From NCBI RefSeq assembly GCF_900188005.1, contig NZ_FZNR01000002.1, forward strand, positions 372,001-436,000: a DNA stretch of 64,000 nt, given 5' to 3'. Shown one piece after another: positions 45,444-54,002 of the stretch (position 1 is the first letter of the stretch; the number at the start of each line of letters is the position of its first letter). A program made the position numbers and the translations under genes. The notes beneath the pieces were generated by a model. That model was not told the origin of the DNA and searched no databases. It worked only from the letters and a program-made list of their open reading frames with translations. The stretch is from Actinoplanes regularis. GTDB lineage: Bacteria; Actinomycetota; Actinomycetes; Mycobacteriales; Micromonosporaceae.

Positions 45444-45893
45444 TCAGACGTCGGGCAGATCGTCGTGCCAGACCAGAGCGGTAGCGCCGCGAACCTTGAC
45501 GACCCGGACCCGCTGGCCGACCGTGAAGGTCTCCCGGCCGTCGAACGACCGGGCCTGCCAGATCTCGCCCTCGATCCGGATCTGGCCGTGGTCGGCGTTC
45601 ACGTCCTCCAGCACGGTGCCGTGCTGACCCTCCATCGCCTCGATACCGAAGGGGGTGTCTCCGGTCTCCAGCGCGGGCCGGGCGTGCCGCATGATCACCG
45701 GCCGGACGGCGGTCACCGAAAGCCCGGAGACCAGGGCGAACACGATCACCTGCAGAAGCAGCGGTGCGCCGAGGGCAGCGGCCAGCGCCGCCGCCGCCGC
45801 GCCGGCCGCGAAGAAGATGATCAGAATGGTCGCGGTGAAGGCCTCGCCGATCGCCAGTGCGACAGCGAGGACGATCCAGAGTACGGCTTCCAC
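45444..45893 (-). CDS. NfeD-like membrane protein
   Basis: 149 residues. Two to three N-terminal membrane helices (AVLWIVLAVALAIGEAFTATILIIFFAAGAAAAALAAAL) precede a C-terminal OB-fold domain (MEGQHGTVLEDVNADHGQIRIEGEIWQARSF). This is the short NfeD form without protease domain, partner of SPFH proteins, and its gene precedes the SPFH gene here. GTG 45893 begins the homologous region; no good Shine-Dalgarno is seen, so leaderless or weak initiation is possible. Confidence 0.85.
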   Translation of the reverse strand: MEAVLWIVLAVALAIGEAFTATILIIFFAAGAAAAALAAALGAPLLLQVIVFALVSGLSVTAVRPVIMRHARPALETGDTPFGIEAMEGQHGTVLEDVNADHGQIRIEGEIWQARSFDGRETFTVGQRVRVVKVRGATALVWHDDLPDV

Positions 45894-46003
45894 ATCAACG
45901 ATCGTGTCACGTCCACGCACCCCCGGCGATCCCCAGGTCCGGCGTACCCGAATGCTGCTCGGACAGTTGACCCCATCAGTCGCACCGCAGGAGGAATGCC
46001 ACC

Positions 46004-47317
46004 GTGACACTGCTTCCGGAGACCACCCGAAGGGTCGACGAGATCGCCGCCCGGGCACAGGCCCTCGGCCGGGTGCCGTCGCTCGCCCTGGCCGTGGTGC
46101 GCGACCGGGCGGTGCTGCACCTCGCCGGTGCCGGGGAGACCCCGAGACCGGACCCGAAGACCCAGTACCGGATCGGCTCGATCACCAAGACGATCACCGC
46201 GACGCTCCTGATGCAGCTGCGCGACGAGGGCTTCTTCGCCCTCGACGACCTGCTGTACCGGCACCTGCCGGGCACCCCGATCGGCGGGGTGACGCTGCGC
46301 CAGCTGCTCGGGCACGTCTCCGGCCTGCAGCGCGAGCCGGACGGCCCGTGGTGGGAGCGCAATCCCGGCGGCGACGTGGAGCAGCTGCTGGCCGGGCTGA
46401 CGTACGAGAAGCTGACCGGCGCCCCGTTCCGCCGCTACCGTTACTCGAACCTCGCCTACGGCCTGCTCGGCGCCGTTGCCGGCCGGGTCACCGGGCAGAG
46501 CTGGGCGGAGCTGGTGACCAAGCGGATCCTGGACCCGCTGGGCATGAAGCGGACCAGCTACCTCCCGCTCGAGCCGTACGCCCGCGGTTACGTCGTGCAC
46601 CAGCTCGGCGGCGCCCTGCACGAGGAGCCCCGCCCGGACACCGGCGCGATGGCGCCCGCCGGCCAGCTCTGGTCCACGGTCACCGACATGGCCAAGTGGG
46701 CCGGCTTCCTGGCCGATCCGGCGCCGGCCGTCGTCGCCCGGGACACGGTCGACGAGATGTGCAGCCCGGTGACGATCAGCGACCTCGAGTCCTGGACCGC
46801 CGCCCAGGGCCTCGGCCCGCAGCTGTTCCGCGTCGGCGAACGCGTCTACGTCGGCCACGGCGGATCGATGCCGGGCTACGTCGCCCACCTCGCGGTGCAC
46901 CGCCGCAGCCGGATCGGTGTCGTCGTCTTCGCCAACGCCTACGGCCTGGCCGGCGACGACACCATCACGGATATCAGCCTGCGGACCCTGACCACGGTCC
47001 TGGACAGCGAGCCGTCCACCCCGCCGCCGGCCTGGCAGCCGCCCGCGCCGCCGCTAGGCGAGGCCGCCGAGCTCTGCGGCCGCTGGTGGTGGATGGGCCG
47101 CGAGTACCACCTCGCCCCGGACGGCGACACCCTGCTGATGACCGGCCCGCACCGCCGCCGCACGGTCTTCCGTCAGGAGACCCCGGGCCGCTGGCGCGGC
47201 ACCGCCGGCACCGACGAGGGCGAGTTCCTGACGATCCTGCGATCCGCCGACGGCGAGATCTCCAAAATCGACATCGCGACGTTCGTCTACAGCCGGGACC
47301 CGGCCGACCTCGCTTGA
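46004..47317 (+). CDS. Serine hydrolase of the class C beta-lactamase / DD-peptidase family
   Basis: 437 residues. Catalytic motifs are in the expected order: SxxK as SITK with YRIGSITKTITATLLMQL (about residues 58-61), YxN as YSN (RYRYSNLAYGLLG) and HxG as GHGGSMPGYVAHL. The C-terminal 110 residues form an extra beta-rich (lipocalin-like) domain. No signal peptide is visible, so it is probably a cytoplasmic esterase or peptidase and not a resistance enzyme. It is divergent from nfeD. Its last 31 bases overlap the end of the convergent EamA gene. Confidence 0.85.
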   Translation: MTLLPETTRRVDEIAARAQALGRVPSLALAVVRDRAVLHLAGAGETPRPDPKTQYRIGSITKTITATLLMQLRDEGFFALDDLLYRHLPGTPIGGVTLRQLLGHVSGLQREPDGPWWERNPGGDVEQLLAGLTYEKLTGAPFRRYRYSNLAYGLLGAVAGRVTGQSWAELVTKRILDPLGMKRTSYLPLEPYARGYVVHQLGGALHEEPRPDTGAMAPAGQLWSTVTDMAKWAGFLADPAPAVVARDTVDEMCSPVTISDLESWTAAQGLGPQLFRVGERVYVGHGGSMPGYVAHLAVHRRSRIGVVVFANAYGLAGDDTITDISLRTLTTVLDSEPSTPPPAWQPPAPPLGEAAELCGRWWWMGREYHLAPDGDTLLMTGPHRRRTVFRQETPGRWRGTAGTDEGEFLTILRSADGEISKIDIATFVYSRDPADLA

Positions 47318-48366
47318 CCCAGAATCAAATTCCCTCGCCGGTACGACCTACGCCTCCCGCACCCAGGCCTCTCGGCCGAGCCCCGGCCCGATCGCGCCAC
47401 CCCGCCCGCCCCACCACCCGCCCCCGCTCCGGGCTCCGACTCGGACTCCACCGTGAGGTCCTGCTCGGATCGGGCGGCGCGGTCGGGGCCGGGCGGGGTT
47501 CGGCGGTGTGTGGTCAGGCCGAGGGCGAGGCCGGCGGCGACCGTGGCGATGCCGAGCCAGACCAGCGGGCGCGGGGCGGGACCTCCGAGAGCCATCCCGG
47601 TGAGGGCCGCCGAGACCGGGGCGACACCGGTCAGCAGGCCCGCGCGGCCGGGCCCCAGCCGGGCGACGCAGGTGTACCAGAGCAGGAAGGCGACCGCCGT
47701 GACCGCCACCGCGAGGTAGGCCCCGGCCAGCACGTCGTCGAGGTGCAGCCGCAGGACCGCGGCCGGACCCTCGATGAGCACGCCGAACACCCCGAAGAGG
47801 ACGGTGGCCAGCCACGTCGCGTGCACGGAGACCCCGAGCGGACCGTGCCGGCCCAGCACCGGGATCGCCAGCAGCGTGAACAGGGCCTCGCAGGCGAAGG
47901 TGACCACGGCCCAGAGCACGCCGGCGCCGTCGGCCCGGCCGAGGCCCTCGACGAGGATCGCACCGAGGGTGACCACGCCCGCCGCGAACAGGACCCGGGC
48001 GGCCGGGGCGTGGCCGGTGAGCCACGGGCCGCCGACCGCGAGCAGGATCGGGACGCAGGCCACGGCGACGCCGAGGACGGCCGGTTCGGCATGCCGGGCG
48101 CCGTGGACCAGGGCGATGTTGAAGACCAGCAGGCCGGCTCCGGTGACGCCGAGCAGCCAGAGCCACTCCCGGCCGCGCGGGCGGTGCAACGCGGTCCGGG
48201 TCCGGCGCGCCCAGGCGAGCAGGAGCAGGCAGGCGACCCCGTACCGGAGGGCCTGGACGGTGAGGTCGGGCGCGTCGGCGAGGTGGCCGGAGACGGCGAC
48301 GCTGCCGCCGACCAGGACCATGCCGGTCCCGCCGGCGAGGATCGGAAACGCCTTCATGCGTCCCAT
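47287..48366 (-). CDS. EamA/DMT-family transporter
   Basis: About 359 residues with ten hydrophobic segments in two EamA repeats (ILAGGTGMVLVGGSVAVSG to the middle, then VLWAVVTFACEALFTLLAI onward). The last 70 residues are a hydrophilic, Arg/Gly/Glu-rich tail. This tail overlaps the serine hydrolase gene on the other strand, and the natural end may have been extended by loss of an earlier stop. Start uncertain between ATG 48366 and ATG 48357. It is divergent from a MocR-type regulator, a common arrangement in which the regulator controls the exporter. Substrate unknown. Confidence 0.78.
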   Translation of the reverse strand: MGRMKAFPILAGGTGMVLVGGSVAVSGHLADAPDLTVQALRYGVACLLLLAWARRTRTALHRPRGREWLWLLGVTGAGLLVFNIALVHGARHAEPAVLGVAVACVPILLAVGGPWLTGHAPAARVLFAAGVVTLGAILVEGLGRADGAGVLWAVVTFACEALFTLLAIPVLGRHGPLGVSVHATWLATVLFGVFGVLIEGPAAVLRLHLDDVLAGAYLAVAVTAVAFLLWYTCVARLGPGRAGLLTGVAPVSAALTGMALGGPAPRPLVWLGIATVAAGLALGLTTHRRTPPGPDRAARSEQDLTVESESEPGAGAGGGAGGVARSGRGSAERPGCGRRRSYRRGNLILGQARSAGSRL

Positions 48367-48531
48367 GCTCGTAGCGGGTATGGTCCGGTTCGAGGACCAA
48401 TCCCGGCGTGATGAGGTGAACCAATTCCCGGCACCGAACCCTCCCGGCCACCGGCGGGTGGGTCGGACTTCCTGCAGCTGCGGGCGGCGGAGGCGCCGGC
48501 CAAGGGGCTGACCGGCTGGCTGACCGACGGC

Positions 48532-49866
48532 TTGCGGAGCGCGATCATGGCGGGACGGCTCGCGCCGGGTGCGCGGCTGCCGGCGACCCGGCTGCTCGCC
48601 GCCGAGCTGGGCGTCTCCCGGGGCGTCGTGGTCCAGGCCTATCAGCGGCTTACCGACGAGGGGCTGGCGGATGCCCGGACCGGCTCCGGAACGGTCGTGG
48701 TCCAGGACGCGGCGGTCCCGCCGAGACCGGCCGCCGACCGGCGACGGACACTGCACGAGCTGCGGCTACCCCTCTCCACCCCGGACGGCATCGACCTGAA
48801 CCTCTCCCCCGGCGTGCCGGACCTCGCCGCGTTCCCCCGGGCCGCCTGGCTGCGGGCGGAACGCGCGGTGCTGGACCGGGTGACCTCGGCCGACCTCGGG
48901 TACGGCGACCCGGGCGGCGCCCCGCGACTTCGCGCCGGGCTGGTCGCCTGGCTCGCCCGTACCCGCGGGGTCCGGGCCGACGCGGACGACGTCCTGGTCT
49001 GCGGCGGCGTCGCGCAAGGTCAGACGCTGCTCGCGCAGGTTCTCCGGGCCCGCGGCGAAGCCGCGGTGGCGGTCGAGGATCCAGGTTCGCGCGGCACCCG
49101 CGACCAGCTGGCCCATTGGGGCGTACGCACCGAGCCGGTCCCGGTCGACGAGAGCGGCCTGCTGGTCGGCCCGCTGCACGCGACGGGGCTGAACACCGTG
49201 CTGCTCACCCCCGCGCACCAGTTCCCGACCGGGGTGGTGCTGGCCCCGGATCGTCGCCGTGACCTGCTGGCCTGGGCGGCGGGCGAGCACCGGCTGGTGC
49301 TCGAGGACGACTACGACGCCGAGCACCGCTACGACCGGGCGCCGGTGGCCGCGATGCAGGGCTCCGCGCCGGAACGGGTCGCCTACCTGGGCAGTGTCTC
49401 CAAGTCACTGGCGCCCGGGATGCGGCTGGGCTGGCTGATCGCGCCCCGCGGGATGCAGGCCGAGCTGCTGGCCGCCAAGCACGCCAGCGACCTGGGCAGC
49501 TCCGCGCTGCCCCAGCTGGTGCTGGCGGAGTTGCTGGCGAGCGGCGACTACGAGCGGCACCTGCGGACGGTACGCACCCGGCAGCGGGCGCGACGGGACG
49601 CGCTGCTCGCGGGGTTGCGGGCCCACCTGCCGCAGGCCCGCGTCCGCGGCGTGGCGGCCGGCCTGCACCTGCTGGTCGAGCTGCCGGCCGGCACCGACGA
49701 CGTGGCGTTCGCGGACCGGGTCCGCGAGACCGGCGTACTGGCCCATCCGCTCAGCTGGCACCGCCTGCTCCCCGGCCCTCCCGGCCTGATCCTGGGCTAC
49801 GCCGCCCACTCCCCGGACCGCCTGACCGAAGCCGCCCACCGCATCGGTCGCGCCCTACAAACCTGA
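48532..49866 (+). CDS. MocR/PdxR-type regulator (GntR helix-turn-helix fused to aminotransferase fold)
   Basis: Annotated from TTG 48532 (444 aa), but the GntR domain clearly begins upstream. In-frame codons from about 48462 read DFLQLRAAEAPAKGLTGWLTDG, the usual start of the family, without ATG, GTG or TTG in frame. A GTG lies one base out of frame in GGTGGGTCGG, so a one-base deletion or sequencing error is possible. The helix-turn-helix reads LPATRLLAAELGVSRGVVVQAYQRL. The PLP-binding aminotransferase fold has EDDYDAEHRYD and the Lys in SVSKSLAPGMRLGW. It probably regulates the divergent EamA gene in response to a PLP-linked signal. Confidence 0.8.
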   Translation: MRSAIMAGRLAPGARLPATRLLAAELGVSRGVVVQAYQRLTDEGLADARTGSGTVVVQDAAVPPRPAADRRRTLHELRLPLSTPDGIDLNLSPGVPDLAAFPRAAWLRAERAVLDRVTSADLGYGDPGGAPRLRAGLVAWLARTRGVRADADDVLVCGGVAQGQTLLAQVLRARGEAAVAVEDPGSRGTRDQLAHWGVRTEPVPVDESGLLVGPLHATGLNTVLLTPAHQFPTGVVLAPDRRRDLLAWAAGEHRLVLEDDYDAEHRYDRAPVAAMQGSAPERVAYLGSVSKSLAPGMRLGWLIAPRGMQAELLAAKHASDLGSSALPQLVLAELLASGDYERHLRTVRTRQRARRDALLAGLRAHLPQARVRGVAAGLHLLVELPAGTDDVAFADRVRETGVLAHPLSWHRLLPGPPGLILGYAAHSPDRLTEAAHRIGRALQT

Positions 49867-50026
49867 ACCCCCACCACCACGCATCGCTCTAACCCACCAC
49901 CACGCATCGCTCGAACCCCTGCCACGCATTGCTCTAACCCACGCCACGCATCGCTCGAACCCCCGCCACGCATTGCTCTAACCCACGCCACGCATTGCTC
50001 GAACCCCTGCCACCACGCATTGCGCC
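49867..50026. repeat. 22-23-bp tandem repeat directly after the MocR stop
   Basis: Seven contiguous units close to CCACGCATCGCTCGAACCCC, alternating between CTCTAAC and CTCGAAC endings. The array starts within a few bases of the stop codon. Its last unit (GCATTGCGCC) forms the left outer arm of the large hairpin that follows. Confidence 0.87.
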
Positions 50027-50110
50027 CGCCGATGTCGAGGGGGCCGAAAACGGCTAGCGAAGCGTGGTCGTTTTCGGCCCCCTCGACATCGGCCGCCAAG
50101 GGCGCAATGC
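50017..50110. terminator. 94-bp two-tier hairpin between convergent genes
   Basis: Inner arms of 24 bases (50029-50052 and 50069-50092, CCGATGTCGAGGGGGCCGAA onward) are perfectly complementary around a 16-base loop. Outer arms GCATTGCGCC (50017-50026) and GGCGCAATGC (50101-50110) pair too, separated by small asymmetric bulges. It sits between the MocR and DUF3097 stops and would terminate both. Its length and perfection exceed those of other terminators in the window, so a miniature repeat element is an alternative. Confidence 0.8.
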
Positions 50111-50133
50111 CCGCGAGCCGAAGGCGAGCCAAA

Positions 50134-50940
50134 CTAAACAGTTACGTGGTCGATGAGGCGCTCCACGGAATTGATGAGTGGGGTTTCGACGTCTTTGTAG
50201 GAGTTGACGGAGGCGAGGACGCGGCGCCACATGTCCGCGGTGTCGCGGACGCCGACGGCCGCGCACACCCCCTCCTTCCAGGGGCGTCCCGGCGGAATGA
50301 CCGGCCACTTCCGCAGGCCCACCCGCTCCGGCCGGACCGCCTGCCAGATGTCGACGTACGGATGCCCGGTGATCAGCACGTCCGGGTGGTCGACCGACGC
50401 CACGATCCGGCTCTCCTTGGAGCCCGGCACCAGGTGGTCGACGAGCACGCCGAGGCGGCGCCGCGGGCCCGGCCGGAAGTCCCGGACCGTGGCCGCGAGG
50501 TCGTCGATGCCGTCGAGGGGCTCCACCACCACGCCCTCGATCCGCAGGTCGTCGCCCCAGATCCGCTCGACCAGGGCGGCGTCGTGGATGCCCTCCACCC
50601 AGATCCGCCCGGCCCGGGCCACCCGCGCGGTCACCCCGTCGACCGCGATCGACCCGGAGGCGGTGATCTTCCGCTGCGCCGGCGCCGCCACCGGAGCCGG
50701 TCGCCGCAGTGTGACCGGCCGCCCGTCGAGCAGGAACGCGGCCGGCGCGAGCGGGAAGTTGCGGCGTTTGCCGTGCCGGTCCTCCAGCACCACCGCGCCG
50801 AGCTCGAAACCGGTCACCGAGCCGCAGAAACCGGAGTCGGCGTCCTCGACGACCAGGCCCGGCTCGGCGTCCACCTCCGGAGTCACTTTTCGCCGGCGCC
50901 AGTTGCCGGAAAGCACGTCCTCCCCATACATGACCCGCAC
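50134..50940 (-). CDS. DUF3097 family protein
   Basis: 268 residues. Actinobacterial DUF3097: DVLSGNWRRRKVTPEVDAEPGLVVEDADSGFCGSVTGFE at the N-terminus, RIWVEGIHDAALVERIWGDDLRIEGVVVEPLDGIDDL in the middle and VDHLVPGSKESRIVASVDHPDVLITGHPYVDIWQAVRP toward the end. The middle part resembles a TOPRIM-like topology (the HDAALVE.. and DHLVPGSKES segments), suggesting nucleic acid work, but this is inference. GTG 50940 has AGGA nine bases upstream; ATG 50931 is possible. Soluble, likely cytoplasmic. Confidence 0.82.
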   Translation of the reverse strand: MRVMYGEDVLSGNWRRRKVTPEVDAEPGLVVEDADSGFCGSVTGFELGAVVLEDRHGKRRNFPLAPAAFLLDGRPVTLRRPAPVAAPAQRKITASGSIAVDGVTARVARAGRIWVEGIHDAALVERIWGDDLRIEGVVVEPLDGIDDLAATVRDFRPGPRRRLGVLVDHLVPGSKESRIVASVDHPDVLITGHPYVDIWQAVRPERVGLRKWPVIPPGRPWKEGVCAAVGVRDTADMWRRVLASVNSYKDVETPLINSVERLIDHVTV

Positions 50941-51020
50941 GGTAGTCCGTCCTTTCGGACACGCCGGGGTGACGCTCCGAGTCGAGACAAGGTTCCGCAA
51001 CGGCACGTACCCTTGCTCGC

Positions 51021-51803
51021 ATGTCACCCGCAGCAGATGCGGCCACCCGCACCGCATACCGGTCCACCCGATTCGTGGCCTGGGTGCGGGCCTGGCGCGC
51101 CGGGCTGGTCCCGTTCGACGACCTGGCCGACGAGATCGCCGAGGACGAGGAGCACCTCGTCGCCGACGCCCCGGGCACCTGGACCGACGTGCCGCTCGGG
51201 CAGGGCCTGCCGATCTTCGCGAAGCTGCGCCCGGACGACATCCACCTCGTGCTGCCGGTCCCCGGCGACCCCCGCGGCCTGCCGGGCCCGGGCCCGCTGA
51301 CCGGCGCGGCGCTGCTGGCCGGTGAGGCGGTGATCACACCGGAGTTCGGTCTGGTGCCGGAGGTGCGCCGGCACACGTCCGGCTCCGGGGTGGAGTTCGA
51401 GACCGTGGTGTGGCAGGCGCTGCCCGCGCCGGAGCACCGGCCGGGCTTCCAGATCGACGCGGCCGAGGCCGAGTCGCAGCTGACCGCGGCGCTCGCCGAG
51501 GCCACCACCCGGCTCACCAAACTGGACGTTGCACAGTGGAAGCCGGAGCTGGCCGGCGCGTTGCAGGCGCTGCGCCGCCCGGAGAGCACGGCCACCCTGC
51601 CGCCCGGTTTCGACCCGCGGTCGCGGCGGCTGTTCGCCCGGGCCATCGTGCTCGACCAGGTCCTCGCCCTGGCCGGGTCGAACGCGCCGGGCGGCGCCGT
51701 CAACGGCTTCGAGGCGCGGCAACGTGACGAGGCGCTGCGCCCGTTGACCGCGGCGTGCCGGCAGGCGCTGGTCGCCGCCTGCAACGCGCCGCTGCACGCG
51801 TGA
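51021..51803 (+). CDS. Hypothetical actinobacterial protein (260 aa)
   Basis: Soluble protein with two parts. An N-terminal region reads RFVAWVRAWRAGLVPFDDLADEIAEDEEHLVADAP followed by LVLPVPGDPRGLPGPGPLTGAALLAGEAVI. A helical C-terminal half follows (AEAESQLTAALAEATTRLTKLDVAQWKPELAGALQALRR, then SRRLFARAIVLDQVLALA). No catalytic motif is recognised. Its stop overlaps the GTG of the following Nudix gene (GTGA), so the two are translationally coupled. It is divergent from DUF3097 with 80 bases between. Similar proteins are remembered from many actinomycetes, without known function. Confidence 0.75.
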   Translation: MSPAADAATRTAYRSTRFVAWVRAWRAGLVPFDDLADEIAEDEEHLVADAPGTWTDVPLGQGLPIFAKLRPDDIHLVLPVPGDPRGLPGPGPLTGAALLAGEAVITPEFGLVPEVRRHTSGSGVEFETVVWQALPAPEHRPGFQIDAAEAESQLTAALAEATTRLTKLDVAQWKPELAGALQALRRPESTATLPPGFDPRSRRLFARAIVLDQVLALAGSNAPGGAVNGFEARQRDEALRPLTAACRQALVAACNAPLHA

Positions 51804-52324
51804 CGGCGTTCCCCGTGGCCCAGGACCGGCACGCGCACTGCACGTACTGCGGGGCCCGGTTCGTCCCGGGGCAGCCGTGGCCGCGCCGGTGCGGCGCCTG
51901 CGGCGAGACGATGTACCGCAATCCCACCCCGGTCGCGGTGGCCATCCAGCCGATCGGTTCCGGCCTGCTGGTGGTGCGGCGTGGCATCCCGCCGGCGCAG
52001 GGCCGGCTCGCCCTGCCCGGCGGCTTCATCGAGTTCGGCGAGACGTGGCAGGCCGGCGCGGTGCGGGAACTGGGCGAGGAGACCGGTCTGAAGGCCGACG
52101 CCGCCGAGGTGCGCCATTTCGACACGATCAGCGCCCCGGACGGGACCCTGCTCATCTTCGGGCTGCTGCCCCGGCTCGCCGACGCCGCGGGACTGCCCAC
52201 CACGCCGCCGCCGGCCGAGGCGCTCGGGCTGGAAGTGATCTACGGGCCGGTCGAGCTGGGCTTCAGCCTGCACACCCGGGTCGCGAACCGCTGGTTCGAG
52301 CTCAGTCGATCAGGTCGGCACTGA
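51800..52324 (+). CDS. Nudix hydrolase with N-terminal zinc ribbon (NudC-like)
   Basis: 174 residues. A four-cysteine zinc ribbon (HCTYCGARF and RRCGACGET, about 11-37) precedes a fully canonical Nudix box, GGFIEFGETWQAGAVRELGEETGL. The ribbon-plus-Nudix plan is that of NADH pyrophosphatases, but the SQPWPFPxS motif that marks NudC after the box is absent, so the substrate is open. GTG 51800 is coupled to the upstream gene. The 3' end overlaps the end of the convergent Nudix gene by 23 bases. Confidence 0.85.
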   Translation: MTAFPVAQDRHAHCTYCGARFVPGQPWPRRCGACGETMYRNPTPVAVAIQPIGSGLLVVRRGIPPAQGRLALPGGFIEFGETWQAGAVRELGEETGLKADAAEVRHFDTISAPDGTLLIFGLLPRLADAAGLPTTPPPAEALGLEVIYGPVELGFSLHTRVANRWFELSRSGRH

Positions 52325-52733
52325 CCAGTTCGTCCAGGAGCAGGCGGATGGCCGGGGCGCAGTGCGGGGCGTCGGCGGAGGTGAACCAGGCCAGCTCGGC
52401 GATCTCGTTGGCCGCGGCCGGAGTGGCGTCCGACTTGCCGGTGAAGCAGACCAGGCGGACCCGGGTGCCCGGCGGGCGGTTGTGCGCGGGGGCTTCGATC
52501 GTACGGAATAATCGCAGGTCAGAAGCCCGAAGCGCGATGCCAACCTCCTCCTCGGACTCCCGCGCGGCGGCCTCGGCGTGCGTCTCCCCGGCCTCGGGCT
52601 TGCCGCCGGGCAGGTAGAAAGCGTCCGAGTTGTGCGCGCGGACGACCAGCACCCGCCGATCCCGCACGCACACCCAAGCGGCGGCGACGACCTCCGGGAC
52701 CACGCCCGGCGTCCCGCCGTTGAAGGCGGTCAT
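52302..52733 (-). CDS. Nudix hydrolase
   Basis: 143 residues with a canonical box, GGKPEAGETHAEAAARESEEEVGI, after VVAAAWVCVRDRRVLVVRAHNSDAFYLP. The start (ATG 52733) overlaps the stop of the upstream Nudix gene (ATGA), so the two are coupled. The form resembles MutT/NUDIX proteins acting on small nucleotides; specificity cannot be read. It is last in the fabG-to-Nudix run of minus-strand genes and runs into the convergent zinc-ribbon Nudix gene. Confidence 0.85.
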   Translation of the reverse strand: MTAFNGGTPGVVPEVVAAAWVCVRDRRVLVVRAHNSDAFYLPGGKPEAGETHAEAAARESEEEVGIALRASDLRLFRTIEAPAHNRPPGTRVRLVCFTGKSDATPAAANEIAELAWFTSADAPHCAPAIRLLLDELVSADLID

Positions 52734-53218
52734 GCGAGCACGAACGGGGCGCCGGACTCGAAGCGCGCCAGGTCCTCAAGGGTGCGCCGGGTGTTCGGCC
52801 CGGTCGTCTCGGGCAGCGCGTCGACCGGGTAGAACCCGGCGTCGATGGTCTCGTCCGTCTCCCGTAACAGCTCGCCGGACCACGAGTCGGCCCGGCAGGC
52901 GAGCGTGATGTGCTGGTACGGCTGCCCATACGCGCTGGTACTCAACTGCTCCCCCGAGTAGATCGCGAACGGGGTGACCCCGTGCACGGTCAGCCCGGTC
53001 TCCTCAAACACCTCACGGATCGCGCACTCACGCAGCGTCTGCCGCAGCTCCATGGTGCCGGCGGGCAGCGCCCACCGGCCGTTGTCACTGCGCCGGATCA
53101 GCAACACCCGGCCAACGGAGTCGCGCAGCACGGCGCGTGCCCCGACGGTCATCAGCACCCGGCCGGGGCCGACCGAGCCGCGCAACTGACCGAGGTAGGA
53201 CTCCTCCCACGCCGGCAC
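52730..53218 (-). CDS. Nudix hydrolase with altered box
   Basis: 162 residues. The Nudix box reads GTMELRQTLRECAIREVFEETGL: the first conserved Glu is Gln, while the catalytic REVFEETG core is intact. The N-terminus (MPAWEESYLGQLRGSVGPGRVLMTVGARAVLRD) and the C-terminal FYPVDALPETTGPNTRRTLEDL are typical of a group annotated as NUDIX hydrolases in actinomycetes. It follows the HAD phosphatase gene by four bases and overlaps the next Nudix gene, so it belongs to the ferrochelatase-HAD-Nudix-Nudix run. Confidence 0.83.
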   Translation of the reverse strand: MPAWEESYLGQLRGSVGPGRVLMTVGARAVLRDSVGRVLLIRRSDNGRWALPAGTMELRQTLRECAIREVFEETGLTVHGVTPFAIYSGEQLSTSAYGQPYQHITLACRADSWSGELLRETDETIDAGFYPVDALPETTGPNTRRTLEDLARFESGAPFVLA

Positions 53219-53222
53219 GCGG

Positions 53223-54002
53223 TCAGATCTCGTCGATCAGGTCGGCGACCGAGTTGACGATGCGGGACGGGCGGTACGGGTACGTCTCGCTCTCCATCCG
53301 GCTGCTGATGCCGGTCAGCACCAGGATCGTCTCCAGCCCCGCCTCGAGACCGCACAGCACGTCGGTGTCCATCCGGTCGCCGATCATCGCGGTGCTCTCG
53401 CTGTGCGCGCCGATCGCGTTCAGGGCGGAGCGCATCATCATCGGGTTCGGCTTGCCGACGAAGTACGGCTTCACCCCGGTCGCCTGGGAGATCATCGCGG
53501 CCACCGAACCGGCCGCCGGGAGCAGGCCCTCGTTCGACGGGCCGGTGGCGTCCGGGTTGGTGCAGATGAACCGGGAGCCGGCGTTGATCAGCCGGATCGC
53601 CTTGGTGATCGCCTCGAAGCTGTAGGTGCGGGTCTCGCCGAGCACCACGTAGTCCGGATCGAATTCGGTCAGCACGTAGCCGGACGCGTGCATCGCCGTG
53701 GTCAGGCCGGCCTCCCCGATCACGTACGCCGTACCGCCCGGCCGCTGGTCGGCCAGGAACTGCGCGGTGGCCAGCGCGGCCGTCCAGATCGAGCGCTCGT
53801 CCACCTCGAAGCCCATCCGGGTGAGGCGGGCCTGCAGGTCACGCGGGGTGTAGATGGAGTTGTTGGTGAGGATCAGGAACGGCTTGCCGGACGCCTTCAT
53901 CCGGTTCACGAACTCGGGTGCGCCCGGGACCGGCTCGCCCTCGTGGACGAGCACGCCGTCCATGTCGGTGAGCCAGCTCTCGATCGGCTTGCGGTCCTTC
54001 AT
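53223..54002 (-). CDS. HAD-IIA phosphatase (NagD-like)
   Basis: 259 residues. Motif I is LTDMDGVLVHEGEPVPGA with the two catalytic Asp residues. Motif II is ILTNNSIYTPRDL. The class IIA cap follows, with motif III Lys in VKPYFVGKPNPMMM and motif IV GDRMDTDVLCGLEAGLETILVLTG. Family members dephosphorylate small molecules such as nucleotides, glycerol phosphate or p-nitrophenyl phosphate. The ATG overlaps the ferrochelatase stop (ATGA). The neighbouring Nudix genes suggest a nucleotide-cleaning role, but this is inference. Confidence 0.9.
   Translation of the reverse strand: MKDRKPIESWLTDMDGVLVHEGEPVPGAPEFVNRMKASGKPFLILTNNSIYTPRDLQARLTRMGFEVDERSIWTAALATAQFLADQRPGGTAYVIGEAGLTTAMHASGYVLTEFDPDYVVLGETRTYSFEAITKAIRLINAGSRFICTNPDATGPSNEGLLPAAGSVAAMISQATGVKPYFVGKPNPMMMRSALNAIGAHSESTAMIGDRMDTDVLCGLEAGLETILVLTGISSRMESETYPYRPSRIVNSVADLIDEI

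Noticed and set aside
46004..47317. Antibiotic-resistance class C beta-lactamase
   Set aside because: Motifs fit the wide serine-hydrolase family, but there is no signal peptide and an extra C-terminal domain, so a resistance role is not supported.
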